Shown here: piece by piece, positions 42,257-52,543 of the stretch
How the letters are laid out: every line of letters starts with the position of its first letter
How positions within the stretch are numbered: position 1 is the stretch's first letter
From: Deltaproteobacteria bacterium
GTDB lineage: Bacteria > Desulfobacterota > GWC2-55-46 > UBA9637
Length of the DNA stretch: 59,522 bases
Direction: 5' to 3'
Assembly (NCBI GenBank): GCA_030690165.1
Contig: JAUYHF010000061.1
Coordinates: 1-59,522, forward strand
Position numbers and translations under genes: made by a program
The notes under the pieces: generated by a model
Told to the model about the DNA's origin: nothing
The model's database searches: none
The model's input: only the letters and a program-made list of their open reading frames with translations

Positions 42257-44098
42257 ATGAAGCAGTCTATTTATAAAAACATGGCAATGTGGCTCATTAT
42301 AATAGCCACAATGGTGCTTCTCTGGAATATGTTCAGCCATACTCCGCAATCTCAGGAAAAGATTATATTCAGTGATTTTATACAGTCAGTGGAAAAGGGC
42401 AATATTGCAGAGGTTACCATACAGGGAAATGACATATATGGAAAATTTAAAGACGGCAAGGAATTTAAGACCTTTGCGCCTGATGATCCCGAACTTGTAA
42501 AAACACTTAGAACAATGGGTGTAAAGATATCGGCCAAACCGGCGGATCAATCCCAGTGGTGGGCAGTGCTTATTTCATGGTTTCCCATGCTTCTTCTCAT
42601 AGGCGTTTGGGTATTTTTCATGAGACAGATGCAGATGGGCGGCGGCAAGGCAATGGCATTCGGCAAGAGCAAGGCAAGGCTTTTGAACGAGAGCCAGCAG
42701 AAGGTGACATTTAAGGATGTGGCTGGCATTGAGGAGGCTAAGGAAGAATTGGAAGAAATTATTGAGTTTTTAAAGGACCCGAAAAAGTTTACAAAACTCG
42801 GCGGCCGCATACCAAAAGGCGTGCTTCTCATGGGTTCGCCTGGAACAGGAAAAACCTTGCTTGCAAAGGCAATAGCCGGAGAGGCCGGTGTTCCGTTTTT
42901 CAGCATATCCGGCTCTGATTTTGTAGAAATGTTTGTTGGTGTTGGGGCATCCAGGGTCAGGGACCTCTTTCTTCAGGGAAAGAAGAATGCGCCGTGCATA
43001 ATCTTTATAGATGAGATAGACGCTGTCGGAAGGCACAGGGGCGCAGGTCTTGGCGGCGGTCATGACGAAAGGGAGCAGACTTTGAATCAGCTTCTTGTGG
43101 AGATGGATGGCTTTGAATCAAATGAGGGCGTAATCCTGATTGCTGCAACAAACCGTCCGGATGTTTTGGATCCTGCATTGATGCGGCCAGGAAGGTTTGA
43201 CAGGACAGTTATTGTCCCTAAACCCGACTTGAAGGGCAGGAGCGATATACTCACTGTCCACGCCAAAAAGGCGCCTCTGGCGGAGGATGTGAATTTTGAG
43301 GTGGTTGCAAGAGGAACCCCCGGTATGTCTGGGGCAGACCTTGCAAACTTAGTTAATGAAGCAGCCCTGCTGGCGGCAAGACGCGGCAAGAGCAAGGTTG
43401 ATATGACCGATTTTGATGAGGCAAAAGACAAGGTATTGATGGGTAAGGAGCGGAAGAGCATGATAATAAGCGAAGAGGAGAAAAAGAATACGGCATATCA
43501 TGAGGCAGGTCATACGCTTGTTGGGAAGCTTATCCCCGGTTCCGATCCTGTTCACAAAGTAACCATTATTCCGCGGGGCTACGCCCTTGGCCTTACCCAG
43601 TATCTGCCTCTGGATGAAAAACATACATGGCCGAGAGAGTATATCATGGGAGGGATTGCCATAATGATGGGAGGACGGGTAGCGGAAGAACTGGTTCTGC
43701 ATCACATGACAACCGGCGCCGGTAATGACATTGAAAGGGCGACAGAGATGGCAAGAAAGATGGTGTGCGAGTGGGGTATGAGCGAAAAGATGGGGCCGTT
43801 AACATTTGGCAAAAAAGAAGAGATGGTATTTCTTGGAAAAGAGATAGCCTCACATAAGAACTACAGTGAGCAGACAGCCGAAGAAATAGACTCGGAGATA
43901 AAGGTAATTGTAATGGAAGGCTACAACAGGGCCAAAAAAATCCTTGTCGAAAATATTGACACCCTGCACAGACTTGCCAGCGCCCTTCTTGAAAAAGAGG
44001 TGCTGGACGGCGATGAAATAGACAGGATAATACGCGGCGAAAACAGCGGCAGGACCGAACCTTCAAAGGAAACCTCAGCAACCGCTGCATCCCACTAA
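42257..44098 (+). CDS. ftsH: ATP-dependent zinc metalloprotease FtsH
   Basis: 613 residues. Two N-terminal helices (about 8-27 and 102-124) flank a periplasmic domain. The AAA module has [31 protein letters not shown] and the SRH region [18 protein letters not shown], followed by the zinc protease motif HEAGH (about residue 416). It degrades misfolded membrane proteins and, in many species, LpxC, which links it to the lipid A operon upstream. The 217-bp gap before it shows no clear repeat or gene. GGGGG lies 11 nt before the ATG. Confidence 0.97.
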   Translation: MKQSIYKNMAMWLIIIATMVLLWNMFSHTPQSQEKIIFSDFIQSVEKGNIAEVTIQGNDIYGKFKDGKEFKTFAPDDPELVKTLRTMGVKISAKPADQSQWWAVLISWFPMLLLIGVWVFFMRQMQMGGGKAMAFGKSKARLLNESQQKVTFKDVAGIEEAKEELEEIIEFLKDPKKFTKLGGRIPKGVLLMGSPGTGKTLLAKAIAGEAGVPFFSISGSDFVEMFVGVGASRVRDLFLQGKKNAPCIIFIDEIDAVGRHRGAGLGGGHDEREQTLNQLLVEMDGFESNEGVILIAATNRPDVLDPALMRPGRFDRTVIVPKPDLKGRSDILTVHAKKAPLAEDVNFEVVARGTPGMSGADLANLVNEAALLAARRGKSKVDMTDFDEAKDKVLMGKERKSMIISEEEKKNTAYHEAGHTLVGKLIPGSDPVHKVTIIPRGYALGLTQYLPLDEKHTWPREYIMGGIAIMMGGRVAEELVLHHMTTGAGNDIERATEMARKMVCEWGMSEKMGPLTFGKKEEMVFLGKEIASHKNYSEQTAEEIDSEIKVIVMEGYNRAKKILVENIDTLHRLASALLEKEVLDGDEIDRIIRGENSGRTEPSKETSATAASH

Positions 44099-44130
44099 TC
44101 TGATAGCCTTTTTAAACCTGCGAGGTTTTT

Positions 44131-45360
44131 GTGAATTTGCCAAGGCATTTAAACATTACCTCTAAAGAAGAAATCGTGTCCGAGATGTCCCGCATTGGGG
44201 TTGACCGTGTGGGCATCAGGCTTATGGCCCCGAAACTGCTCCATCTGAATCTCAAGATAAAAGGTTTGACCGCCCCGCAGGCAAATATCCTTAAACAAGA
44301 AATGCTCTCAGTTGGCGGAGATGCAGCGGTATCGGTGGGCGTTATTAACTGTAGTGTTAAAACTACAGATGCCATTATATCCGGAACGGAAAAACAGATA
44401 TACAGTGTAATTAAAAAGTTAAATATGCAGCCATTTGGTTTGAAACAAATCGGCAGCGCCATAAAAAAGGCTATTGACAATATATATATAAGAGAATGGA
44501 TATTTGAAGTAAAAGAGAAAAAGTGGATTATAGGAAGGCGGACGTTGATAATGGGCGTCTTGAATGTAACGGCCGATTCCTTTTACGATGGCGGCCAATA
44601 TCTAAAAAAAAGAGAGGCTGTAAAAAAGGCGCTGCAAATGGCAGAGGATGGCGCTGATATTATAGATGTGGGCGGTGAATCATCAAGGCCCGGCTCTAAA
44701 CCGGTTTCTCTGGAAGAAGAGCTTAAAAGGATTATACCCGTAATAAAAGAAGCGGCTAAAAAAACCGATGCCGCCATATCAGTGGATACAACCAAGGCAG
44801 AGGTTGCAAGACAGGCTATTGACGCAGGGGCGCAAATAGTGAATGATATCAGCGCCATGAGATTTGATCCAGCAATGGCAGAGGTATGCGCAAAAACCAA
44901 AGTTGGTGTTATACTTATGCATACGAGAGGAACACCGGTAACAATGCAGGTGGATGTCAAATATGATGACCTTATATCGGAAATATTTAACCATCTGGAA
45001 GAGAGGGTATCCTTTGCCGTTAAAGCCGGCATTAAAAAAGAAAGGATTGCCGTTGACCCTGGCATAGGTTTTGGCAAGGGCGCTGAAGATAATTTGAAGA
45101 TTATAAAAAGGCTCTCTGAATTTAAGTCCATTGGAAGACCGGTAGTTCTTGGAACATCGCGAAAATCCTTTATAGGCAAGATTCTTGGATTAGATGTAAA
45201 GAATAGGTTGGAAGGAACCATTGCCACCATTGCAGCCGGCATATTAAACGGAGCAAGTATTATTAGGGTTCATGATGTTAAGGAAACGCGAATGGCAGCA
45301 GATATGGCGGATGCGATAAAAAATGAAATTGTAAATTGTAAAATGCAAAATGCAAAATGA
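44131..45360 (+). CDS. folP: Dihydropteroate synthase with N-terminal extension
   Basis: 409 residues from a GTG. Residues about 1-130 are an extra domain seen in deltaproteobacterial FolP proteins. The TIM barrel starts at LIMGVLNVTADSFYDGG and has GADIIDVGGESSRPG, ISVDTTKAEVA, VNDISAMRFDPAM, VDPGIGFGKGAEDN and LGTSRKSFIG. It joins 6-hydroxymethyl-dihydropterin pyrophosphate to p-aminobenzoate. The last residues (NEIVNCKMQNAK) are translated heptamer repeat. It is the second gene of the ftsH-folP-cdaA-cdaR-glmM series. Confidence 0.93.
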   Translation: MNLPRHLNITSKEEIVSEMSRIGVDRVGIRLMAPKLLHLNLKIKGLTAPQANILKQEMLSVGGDAAVSVGVINCSVKTTDAIISGTEKQIYSVIKKLNMQPFGLKQIGSAIKKAIDNIYIREWIFEVKEKKWIIGRRTLIMGVLNVTADSFYDGGQYLKKREAVKKALQMAEDGADIIDVGGESSRPGSKPVSLEEELKRIIPVIKEAAKKTDAAISVDTTKAEVARQAIDAGAQIVNDISAMRFDPAMAEVCAKTKVGVILMHTRGTPVTMQVDVKYDDLISEIFNHLEERVSFAVKAGIKKERIAVDPGIGFGKGAEDNLKIIKRLSEFKSIGRPVVLGTSRKSFIGKILGLDVKNRLEGTIATIAAGILNGASIIRVHDVKETRMAADMADAIKNEIVNCKMQNAK

Positions 45361-45408
45361 AGATTTTAATATTTTTAAATTTGAAATTTGCAATTTGCAT
45401 TTTTCAAT
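45327..45408. repeat. Inverted pair of heptamer arrays between folP and cdaA
   Basis: Left array (ATTGTAA twice, AATGCAA twice) overlaps the last 11 folP codons. The right array (45380-45408, units such as TTTGCAA and TTTGCAT) is inverted. Between lies a short AT-rich centre. A TTG-initiated frame through it would extend CdaA but looks like repeat translation. Confidence 0.7.
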
Positions 45409-45423
45409 GGAGCGAAGCGACTT

Positions 45424-46182
45424 ATGCCGCAGGCTATTTTTGATATTCGCTGGATAGATGTAGTTGATATCCTTATCGTTGCCTTTGTAATTTACAGGCT
45501 CATGCTCCTTGTAAAAGGGACAAGGGCGGAGAGAATGCTCTGGGGACTGGCTGTAATAGTCCTTGTCTATTTCGTATCCCAGAGGATGGAGTTATTTACA
45601 CTTCACTGGATATTGAGCAATTTCCTCAGTTCAATAATAATAATAGTAATAGTGGTCTTTCAGAGGGATATAAGACGGGGATTGGTGCAGGTCGGTAAAA
45701 CATCGTTATTTGGCAGAGGCGCAGGCTCAAAGGAAGAGATTTTCGAGGAACTGACCAAAGCGGCCTTTCAGATGTCAGGGGAAAAAATCGGCGCTTTGAT
45801 AGTTCTGGAAAAAGATGTGGGATTGGGAGATTATCTTGATATCGGAGTAGAAGTAGATGCAAAGGTGAGTTCAGAAATGCTCCTTTCCATCTTTAATCCC
45901 TCGTCACCGGTTCATGACGGGGCGGCAATAATCAAAAAAGGCAGGATAAGCAGGGCCGGGTGTTTTCTTCCACTGACAAGAAACCAGGAGATAAGCAAAT
46001 CATTGGGCACACGGCACAGGGCGGCTATTGGGCTTACAGAGGAGACTGATGCTGTTGTATTAGTTGTATCAGAGGAGAGCGGAGAGGTTTCTCTGGTTGT
46101 TGACGGAGAGATAGATAGAAATATGGACGCGGCAATATTACTGAAAAAGCTCAAAGATATATTCCGCAGCGCCCGCCTGTAG
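45424..46182 (+). CDS. cdaA: Diadenylate cyclase CdaA (DacA)
   Basis: 252 residues from the ATG at 45424. Three membrane helices (about 15-90) precede a DAC domain with SSPVHDGAAII (DGA motif) and LGTRHRAAIGLTEETDA (RHR motif), which bind two ATP and make c-di-AMP. CdaA pairs with CdaR and GlmM, encoded by the next two genes, in the conserved order that couples c-di-AMP synthesis to cell-wall precursor supply. The longer TTG start at 45388 was rejected because it only adds repeat-encoded residues. Confidence 0.94.
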   Translation: MPQAIFDIRWIDVVDILIVAFVIYRLMLLVKGTRAERMLWGLAVIVLVYFVSQRMELFTLHWILSNFLSSIIIIVIVVFQRDIRRGLVQVGKTSLFGRGAGSKEEIFEELTKAAFQMSGEKIGALIVLEKDVGLGDYLDIGVEVDAKVSSEMLLSIFNPSSPVHDGAAIIKKGRISRAGCFLPLTRNQEISKSLGTRHRAAIGLTEETDAVVLVVSEESGEVSLVVDGEIDRNMDAAILLKKLKDIFRSARL

Positions 46183-46214
46183 GATGAAGCCTAAGACAAA
46201 AAAGGGATATTTTT

Positions 46215-46886
46215 ATGAGAGAGATCTTTTTGAAAGAGTTTTTCTTTAAAAATAAGATGTTAAAAATAATGGCCCTTGCATTTGCAATTGCCATGTGGTT
46301 TCTGGTAGAAGGCGAGAAAAGGACGGAGGTGGTTTTTTTGATTCCCCTTGAGTTCGGGAACCTCTCTAAAGATATGGTGATAATCGGCGAGCCTATAAGA
46401 GAGATAGAGGTAAGGATTCTTGCTTCAAAAAAGGTTATGTCAAAACTTTCTCCGGCGCAGCTATCTGCATCTATTGATCTTTCTACGGCTAAACAAGGTG
46501 TTAATAATATCAGAGTTGTCCAAAGGGATATAAAGACCCCAAAAGGCGCAGAGATTATAAAGGTGAATCCATCATCAATACCGATCCATCTGGAAACCGT
46601 TGCAAACAAACTTGTCCCGGTAAGGGTAAGGCTGTCTGGAAGCCCAGCAGGCGGTTTTAATGTAAAAGATATTTCTATTGAGCCTGATTCGGTTGTGTTA
46701 TTCGGGACACAGTCGGAGTTAAAAGATATAAATGAAATATATACTGAGCAAATGGATATAACCGGAATAAAGGCAGACAAAACCACTATGCTGCATATCC
46801 AGCTTGCTGATACAGAATTAAAAAAGGCGGAACCTGATGTTGTAAAGGTAAAGGTGTCGGTAGTAAGAATGTGGAAAAGGAAATGA
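46215..46886 (+). CDS. cdaR: YbbR-domain protein CdaR, regulator of CdaA
   Basis: 223 residues: one N-terminal helix (about 16-33, [16 protein letters not shown]) and two YbbR-type beta domains outside the membrane, each ending in a VxI/V-type strand such as [19 protein letters not shown]. In Firmicutes CdaR modulates CdaA from the external side. Only two YbbR repeats are present, fewer than the four of Bacillus. It overlaps the glmM upstream region by a few bases. Confidence 0.88.
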   Translation: MREIFLKEFFFKNKMLKIMALAFAIAMWFLVEGEKRTEVVFLIPLEFGNLSKDMVIIGEPIREIEVRILASKKVMSKLSPAQLSASIDLSTAKQGVNNIRVVQRDIKTPKGAEIIKVNPSSIPIHLETVANKLVPVRVRLSGSPAGGFNVKDISIEPDSVVLFGTQSELKDINEIYTEQMDITGIKADKTTMLHIQLADTELKKAEPDVVKVKVSVVRMWKRK

Positions 46887-46888
46887 CT

Positions 46889-48238
46889 ATGAGAAAACTG
46901 TTTGGAACCGATGGTGTCAGAGGCGTTGCCAATATCTATCCAATGACCGCTGAAATTGCCATGCAGATTGGAAGGGCAATTGCGTATGTATTCAAGAAAG
47001 AGCCGCGAAGACATAAGATTGTAATCGGCAAAGATACAAGACTTTCCGGCTATATGCTTGAAAATGCAATGGTTGCAGGCATATGCTCCATGGGCGTTGA
47101 CGTCATGCTTGTCGGCCCGCTTCCTACGCCAGGCATCGCCTTTATCACCTCCAGCATGAGGGCGGACGCAGGTGTTGTGATTTCAGCGTCCCACAACCCG
47201 TATCAGGACAACGGCATAAAGTTTTTTTCAAGGGATGGTTTTAAACTGCCCGATAAACTTGAGAGAGATATAGAGGATTTCATATTTAAAAACAATGAAC
47301 CGTCTCACAGGCCGACTGCAAGCGATATTGGAAAGGCCTACAGAATTGACGATGCAATAGGCAGATATGTTGTGTTCGCAAAAAATACATTTCCAAAGGA
47401 ATTAACGTTGGACGGTTTGAAGATAGCGGTTGACTGCGCGCATGGCGCTGCATACAAAGTTGCGCCGGAGGTGTTTTACGAACTCGGCGCAGATGTGTTT
47501 CCAATCGGCGTCAAACCAAACGGTGAAAACATAAATGACAGATGCGGCTCTCTCTATCCAGAGGCTGTCGCAAAATTGGTTAAAGAAAAAAAAGCGGATA
47601 TCGGGATTGCGCTGGATGGCGACGGAGACAGGATGATTTTGGTTGATGAGAAAGGAAAGGTTTTGACCGGCGACCATGTTATGGCAATATTGGCAACAAG
47701 GATGTTGAAGCGGAACACCCTGAAAAAGAAAACTTTGGTTACAACCATTATGAGCAATATGGGTCTTGAAGAGGCCGTAAAAAAGGCAGGCGGCAGGATA
47801 ATCAGAACAAAGGTTGGGGACAGGTATGTAACTGAGGAGATGTTGAAAGGCGGGTATAACCTTGGCGGCGAACAGTCAGGCCATATAATATTTATGGATC
47901 ATACTACAACCGGAGACGGAATCATCTCTGCCCTGCAGATTCTGGCCATAATGGTAAAGGAGAATAAAAAGCTTTCAGAACTTGCCGCTGTTATGCGGAC
48001 ATATCCGCAGATTTTGATAAATGTAAAGGTAAAAGAGAAAAAAGAGCTTACAAAAAACCCTCAAATTGCCAAAAGGATAAAAGAGATAGAAAACAAATTG
48101 GACGGGAATGGAAGATTATCTGTCAGATATTCCGGCACAGAACTGCTTGCAAGGGTTATGGTAGAAGGAAGGCATGAAGGAGAGATAAAAAAGATGGCAA
48201 GGTATATTGCCAATGCGATAGAAAAGGAGCTTGGCTGA
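46889..48238 (+). CDS. glmM: Phosphoglucosamine mutase
   Basis: 449 residues from the ATG at 46889, which has AAAGG about 8 nt upstream and begins [12 protein letters not shown]. Active-site phosphoserine in [16 protein letters not shown], Mg-binding DGDGDRM, sugar-binding GEQSGHI and phosphate-binding [15 protein letters not shown]. It converts glucosamine-6-phosphate to glucosamine-1-phosphate for peptidoglycan and lipopolysaccharide, and is a known physical partner and inhibitor of CdaA in other bacteria. Confidence 0.97.
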   Translation: MRKLFGTDGVRGVANIYPMTAEIAMQIGRAIAYVFKKEPRRHKIVIGKDTRLSGYMLENAMVAGICSMGVDVMLVGPLPTPGIAFITSSMRADAGVVISASHNPYQDNGIKFFSRDGFKLPDKLERDIEDFIFKNNEPSHRPTASDIGKAYRIDDAIGRYVVFAKNTFPKELTLDGLKIAVDCAHGAAYKVAPEVFYELGADVFPIGVKPNGENINDRCGSLYPEAVAKLVKEKKADIGIALDGDGDRMILVDEKGKVLTGDHVMAILATRMLKRNTLKKKTLVTTIMSNMGLEEAVKKAGGRIIRTKVGDRYVTEEMLKGGYNLGGEQSGHIIFMDHTTTGDGIISALQILAIMVKENKKLSELAAVMRTYPQILINVKVKEKKELTKNPQIAKRIKEIENKLDGNGRLSVRYSGTELLARVMVEGRHEGEIKKMARYIANAIEKELG

Positions 48239-48954
48239 TGGCAAGGTTATCTGTAAATATAGACCATGTGGCAACAATAAGACAGGCAAGATGCGCCAAA
48301 GAGCCTGACCCAGTGACAGCAGCAAGTTTGGCGGAACTTGGCGGCGCAGACGGTATAACCATTCATCTCCGTGAGGACAGAAGGCATATTCAGGACAGGG
48401 ACGCAATCATCCTGAGGAAGACGGTTAAGACCAAACTTAATCTGGAAATGGCTGGAACGCAGGAGATGATGAAGATTGCCCTTGAGCTGAAACCGGATAT
48501 GGTTACGCTTGTGCCGGAAAAGCGGCAGGAGCTGACAACAGAAGGCGGTCTGGATGTAAAAACCCAGAAAGATCACCTCAAAAAGTTTATCGCTGCCCTT
48601 AAAGAAGCCGGAATCAGGGTAAATCTTTTTATTGACCCTGAGCCGGAACAGGTAAAGGCCAGTCACAGAATAGACACAAATGGCATAGAAATACATACAG
48701 GGAAGTATTGTAATACGCAGGATGGGGTATTGAAAAAAGATAAAGAACTGGAACGGATATATAATACAGCCCTTCTTGCGTCAAAACTCGGCATGGCTGT
48801 TCATGCAGGCCACGGCCTTGATTATTACAACATAAAGAGGGTTGCAGAGATAAAAGAGATTGAAGAATTTGCCATTGGCTTCAGCATAATAGCAAAAAGC
48901 GTATTTGTTGGCATAGAGAGAGCAGTTAGGGAGATAAAGGAGCTTGTAAAATAG
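48238..48954 (+). CDS. pdxJ: Pyridoxine 5'-phosphate synthase
   Basis: 238 residues, TIM barrel. LSVNIDHVATIRQARCAKEPDP is the conserved PdxJ start; DGITIHLREDRRHIQDRD, TLVPEKRQELTTEGGLDV, and VHAGHGLDYYNIKRVAEI follow. It condenses 1-deoxyxylulose 5-phosphate with 3-amino-2-oxopropyl phosphate to give PNP. Its ATG shares a base with the glmM stop, a translational coupling common in this gene order. Confidence 0.96.
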   Translation: MARLSVNIDHVATIRQARCAKEPDPVTAASLAELGGADGITIHLREDRRHIQDRDAIILRKTVKTKLNLEMAGTQEMMKIALELKPDMVTLVPEKRQELTTEGGLDVKTQKDHLKKFIAALKEAGIRVNLFIDPEPEQVKASHRIDTNGIEIHTGKYCNTQDGVLKKDKELERIYNTALLASKLGMAVHAGHGLDYYNIKRVAEIKEIEEFAIGFSIIAKSVFVGIERAVREIKELVK

Positions 48955-48955
48955 T

Positions 48956-49321
48956 ATGATTTACAATATCGGCATAGACATTGTGCATATCCCTAAGTTC
49001 AAAAAGGCGGTTGAAAGATGGGGAGATAAACTTAAAAAAAGAATATTTACTAAAGGCGAGTTAGCATACTGCAAAAACAGAAGATTTTCTGAGCAGCACC
49101 TTGCAGTGCGCTTTGCAGCCAAAGAGGCCTTTATAAAGGCCCTCGGGCGCGGAGTTGGATCTAATAAAGAGATAGAGGTAACAAACAACAGTGATGGCAG
49201 GCCTTACATATTATTGAACTCAAAATCCCCAATTCAGAACTCGGAACTCCGAACTCATTTATCCCTTTCCCATGACGGTGATTACTGTATTGCACAGGTG
49301 ATATTAGAGACAAACGAGTAA
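48956..49321 (+). CDS. acpS: Holo-[acyl-carrier-protein] synthase
   Basis: 121 residues. GIDIVHIPKFKKAVERWG and AVRFAAKEAFIKALGRG contain the Mg2+ and CoA-binding Asp and Glu; LSLSHDGDYCIAQVI closes the fold. It transfers 4'-phosphopantetheine from CoA to ACP. The segment NSKSPIQNSELRTH (about residues 88-101) is encoded by six exact-length heptamers at 49216-49257 and sits in a variable loop. Two bases separate it from pdxJ. Confidence 0.95.
   Translation: MIYNIGIDIVHIPKFKKAVERWGDKLKKRIFTKGELAYCKNRRFSEQHLAVRFAAKEAFIKALGRGVGSNKEIEVTNNSDGRPYILLNSKSPIQNSELRTHLSLSHDGDYCIAQVILETNE
49216..49257. repeat. Heptamer array inside acpS
   Basis: Six 7-bp units in register: GAACTCA, AAATCCC, CAATTCA, GAACTCG, GAACTCC, GAACTCA. 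Forty-two bases, hence exactly 14 codons, so it can be inserted without changing the frame. Confidence 0.72.
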
Positions 49322-49327
49322 TAAATT

Positions 49328-50431
49328 ATGAGATGGACAACATTGACAATCTTTGCTTTATTATCAATTATGATAGCGAACGGCTGTTCAAAGATTGGAA
49401 AAGAGGATAAGACTGAGGGGGCTTCTATGAAAAGTGAGGCTAATAATCTTGAAAAGGCAACCTTTGCCGGAGGATGTTTCTGGTGCATGGAACCTCCATT
49501 TGAAAAACTTGACGGAGTTGTTGATGTCATATCCGGCTACACAGGCGGAGATAAGGAAAGCCCCACCTATGAGGAAGTATCTTCTGGCTCCACCGGCCAT
49601 CTTGAAGCAATTCAGATAATTTACGACCCGGCTAAAATAACCTATCAGGAACTCCTTGATGTATTCTGGAGGCAAATTGACCCCACAGATGCAGGGGGTT
49701 CTTTTGTTGACCGGGGGTCTTCGTATAAGTCAGCCATCTTCTACCATAACGACGAGCAGAGACGTCTTGCTGAAGCCTCTAAGGAGAAATTGGCGAAATC
49801 AGGACTCTTTGATAAACCGATAGCAACAGAGATAGTCAAATTAAAAACCTTCTATAAAGCCGAAGAGTATCATCAGGATTATTATAAGAAAAACCAGTTA
49901 AGGTACAAATACTACAGGTCAAGATCAGGCCGCGATCAGTTTATCAAAAAGGTATGGGGAAAGAAAAAAGATGAATACCAAAAACCTGCTGACGAAGAGC
50001 TTAAAAAAATATTAACCCCATTGCAGTATGAGGTAACGCAAAAAAGCGGCACTGAAAAACCGTTTCAAAATGAATACTGGGACAACAAGAGAGCAGGTAT
50101 ATATGTTGATATTGTCTCAGGAGAACCGCTTTTTACCTCTAATGATAAATATGATTCAGGCACAGGATGGCCGAGCTTTACAAAACCCCTTGAGACTGAG
50201 AACATCGCAGAGAAAGAAGACAGCGGTTTTTTTACAGTGCGCACCGAGGTAAGAAGCAGACTCGCCGACTCTCATCTGGGGCATATATTTGATGATGGCC
50301 CGAAGCCCACGGGTTTAAGATATTGCATTAATTCCGCCGCCCTGAGATTCATCCCAAAAGAGGATTTGGAAAAAGAAGGATATGGAGAGTATAGAAAGCT
50401 TTTTATACATAACAACATAAATCCGAATTAA
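49328..50431 (+). CDS. msrAB: Fused methionine sulfoxide reductase MsrA-MsrB, lipoprotein
   Basis: 367 residues. A lipobox-like N-terminus ([15 protein letters not shown], Cys20) implies membrane anchoring outside the cytoplasm. The MsrA domain (about 38-190) has catalytic Cys in [19 protein letters not shown]. The MsrB domain (about 220-355) has [11 protein letters not shown] and the catalytic Cys in [12 protein letters not shown]. The MsrB zinc Cys pairs are absent, as in many fused forms. It repairs oxidised methionine in envelope proteins. Confidence 0.93.
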   Translation: MRWTTLTIFALLSIMIANGCSKIGKEDKTEGASMKSEANNLEKATFAGGCFWCMEPPFEKLDGVVDVISGYTGGDKESPTYEEVSSGSTGHLEAIQIIYDPAKITYQELLDVFWRQIDPTDAGGSFVDRGSSYKSAIFYHNDEQRRLAEASKEKLAKSGLFDKPIATEIVKLKTFYKAEEYHQDYYKKNQLRYKYYRSRSGRDQFIKKVWGKKKDEYQKPADEELKKILTPLQYEVTQKSGTEKPFQNEYWDNKRAGIYVDIVSGEPLFTSNDKYDSGTGWPSFTKPLETENIAEKEDSGFFTVRTEVRSRLADSHLGHIFDDGPKPTGLRYCINSAALRFIPKEDLEKEGYGEYRKLFIHNNINPN

Positions 50432-50458
50432 CCCGCAATTACCCCATCCCCCCCGATG

Positions 50459-52402
50459 CTACCTTACCTCCATATCCTCTGCCCATTCAATCACCTCGCT
50501 TGTTATAATCTCCCGCTTGCCTATGAGATAGCCGTACCATTTATAAACAGAGTCCGCAACAGTAACTACTGATAGAGCGGCCATAGCGGCAACAAGCCCT
50601 GCATCAAGTTTAAAGGCAAATATATCGCCGGGTAATGCGGCATTTGAGGCCTTGTCAAGAAATATCCATGAGAGTTCCCATGAGGCTGTTAAAGTAGTAA
50701 TAAACATGAAAAGCATTGGCAAAAAAGTTACCCAGACATATTTAAGTCTTCCCATTTTTATAATTATTGTTGTCCCCACGCAAAAGGCAAGGGCTGCCAG
50801 CAATTGATTTGCCACGCCGAACATGGGCCAGATGGTGGATATATTTCCTGAGTGTATTAAATAGCCCCATGCGCCCACCACAAGAAAACTGCTCATGATT
50901 GTCCCGGGCATCCAGTTTGTCCTTGCAAGAGGCTTATAGACATATCCCCCGATTTCCTGCAAAATAAATCTTGCAACCCTTGTGCCCGTGTCAACTGTTG
51001 TCAATATAAATAGCGCCTCAAACATGAGGGCAAAATTATACCAGTATGGCATGAGGGTTTTCATTCCAGGCAGGCTTGAGAATATATACGCCATTCCCAC
51101 AGCAAGTGAGACTGCTCCGCCCGGTCTTCCTGCAACATCAACGCCCACAGCTTGAGATAGTTCCTGAATCTTACTTACCGGGAAACCAAGCTGGGCAAGC
51201 TGCTCAAATGACAGTTTTGTGTTTATTGCAAAGTAGTCGCCGGGTATGAGTATGGTTGCTGCTATTATGGCAATGACTGCAACAAAGCCTTCAGTAAGCA
51301 TTGCGCCAAAGCCTATCATCCTTATCTCGCTTTCGCTCTGTATCATCTTCGGCGTTGTGCCTGATGATATGAGGGAATGAAATCCCGATACTGCGCCGCA
51401 GGCAATGGTTATGAACATGAACGGAAAAACGCTCCCCGGGATTATCGGTCCGCCGCCGTCAATGAATTTTGTTACAGCCGGCATCTGGACATCAGGAGCA
51501 ATAAATATTACACCCAAGGCAAGGATTATTACAGTGCCTATCTTCATGTATGTTGAGAGGTAGTCACGGGGACAGAGGAGCAGCCACACAGGCAGGACAG
51601 ATGCCACAAATCCGTATATTGCCATGAGAATTACCAGTGTGTTTCTGTTAAGATTGAAATATGGCTCAAGGCCTGAGCCGGGGATGATGTATCTTCCAAG
51701 TATTACAGCAAGCAGAAGCAATACAACGCCGATTATACTTACCTCCGCAACCTTGCCGTGTCTTATTTTATAGAGGTATATGCCCATAAAGAGGGCAATC
51801 GGTATTGTGGCGGTGATTGTAAATGTCCCCCATGCGCTGTGGGTGAGTGCATTCACAACAGTAAGACCAAGCCCTGCCAAGGCAACGATTATAATGAACA
51901 AAATGGCAAGGGCTGCGGTAATGCCGGCAACTGGGCCGATTTCGTCTTTTGCGATTTGGGCAAGGGAGCGGCCGTTTCTTCTTACAGATGCTGTGAGAAT
52001 TACAGTATCATGGACAGCGCCGCCCAGCACTGCACCGATGAGTATCCAGAGGAATCCGGGGAGATACCCGAATTGAGCGGCAAGCACAGGCCCGATTAAA
52101 GGCCCTGCGCCTGCTATGGCAGCAAAGTGATGGCCAAATAGGACCCATTTGTGTGTAGGATGATAATCCCTTCCATCAGCAAGCCTTTTTGCAGGGGTCA
52201 GCCTTTTTTCATCAATGTTTAATACCTTTGCTGTTATGAATGCGCCATAGAGACGATAAGAAATTATAAAAAAGCAGGCTGCAGCTACAACAAACCACAA
52301 GGCATTGACATGCTCGGACGGGTTTATTATCTGTGTCACAACGCCAATGGCAAATGTGCCGATAATGGCCAATATTAATATTGTGATGGTGGATGATTTC
52401 AT
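50459..52402 (-). CDS. cstA: Carbon starvation protein A, peptide/pyruvate-type transporter
   Basis: 647 residues from the ATG at 52402, which has GGAGG 5-6 nt upstream; an earlier in-frame start lies before this ribosome site. About 16-18 membrane helices. YHPTHKWVLFGHHFAAIAGAGPLIGP, LGGAVHDTVILTASVRRNG, and GFHSLISSGTTPKMI are CstA hallmarks. Members import peptides or pyruvate during carbon limitation. It is convergent with msrAB, only 27 bp apart, and divergent from the PpiD-like gene. Confidence 0.93.
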   Translation of the reverse strand: MKSSTITILILAIIGTFAIGVVTQIINPSEHVNALWFVVAAACFFIISYRLYGAFITAKVLNIDEKRLTPAKRLADGRDYHPTHKWVLFGHHFAAIAGAGPLIGPVLAAQFGYLPGFLWILIGAVLGGAVHDTVILTASVRRNGRSLAQIAKDEIGPVAGITAALAILFIIIVALAGLGLTVVNALTHSAWGTFTITATIPIALFMGIYLYKIRHGKVAEVSIIGVVLLLLAVILGRYIIPGSGLEPYFNLNRNTLVILMAIYGFVASVLPVWLLLCPRDYLSTYMKIGTVIILALGVIFIAPDVQMPAVTKFIDGGGPIIPGSVFPFMFITIACGAVSGFHSLISSGTTPKMIQSESEIRMIGFGAMLTEGFVAVIAIIAATILIPGDYFAINTKLSFEQLAQLGFPVSKIQELSQAVGVDVAGRPGGAVSLAVGMAYIFSSLPGMKTLMPYWYNFALMFEALFILTTVDTGTRVARFILQEIGGYVYKPLARTNWMPGTIMSSFLVVGAWGYLIHSGNISTIWPMFGVANQLLAALAFCVGTTIIIKMGRLKYVWVTFLPMLFMFITTLTASWELSWIFLDKASNAALPGDIFAFKLDAGLVAAMAALSVVTVADSVYKWYGYLIGKREIITSEVIEWAEDMEVR

Positions 52403-52543
52403 AAAAACCTCCTGCTGTGTTTTATTATAAGGCAGGTAATTGCGTAAGGTCAAGACAGGTTTTTATTTTCTTACTTAAAAAGATTGAATTTTAACTGTAA
52501 GTTGGTTAATATCATCTTCTAAAATTTTATTGGAGGTTTTTTT

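Noticed and set aside
44583-45242. About 220-codon frame opposite folP
   Set aside because: It mirrors the codon structure of folP, lacks a ribosome site and resembles no family.
45388-45423. TTG start extending CdaA
   Set aside because: The extra residues are translated repeat DNA; the family start fits the ATG at 45424.
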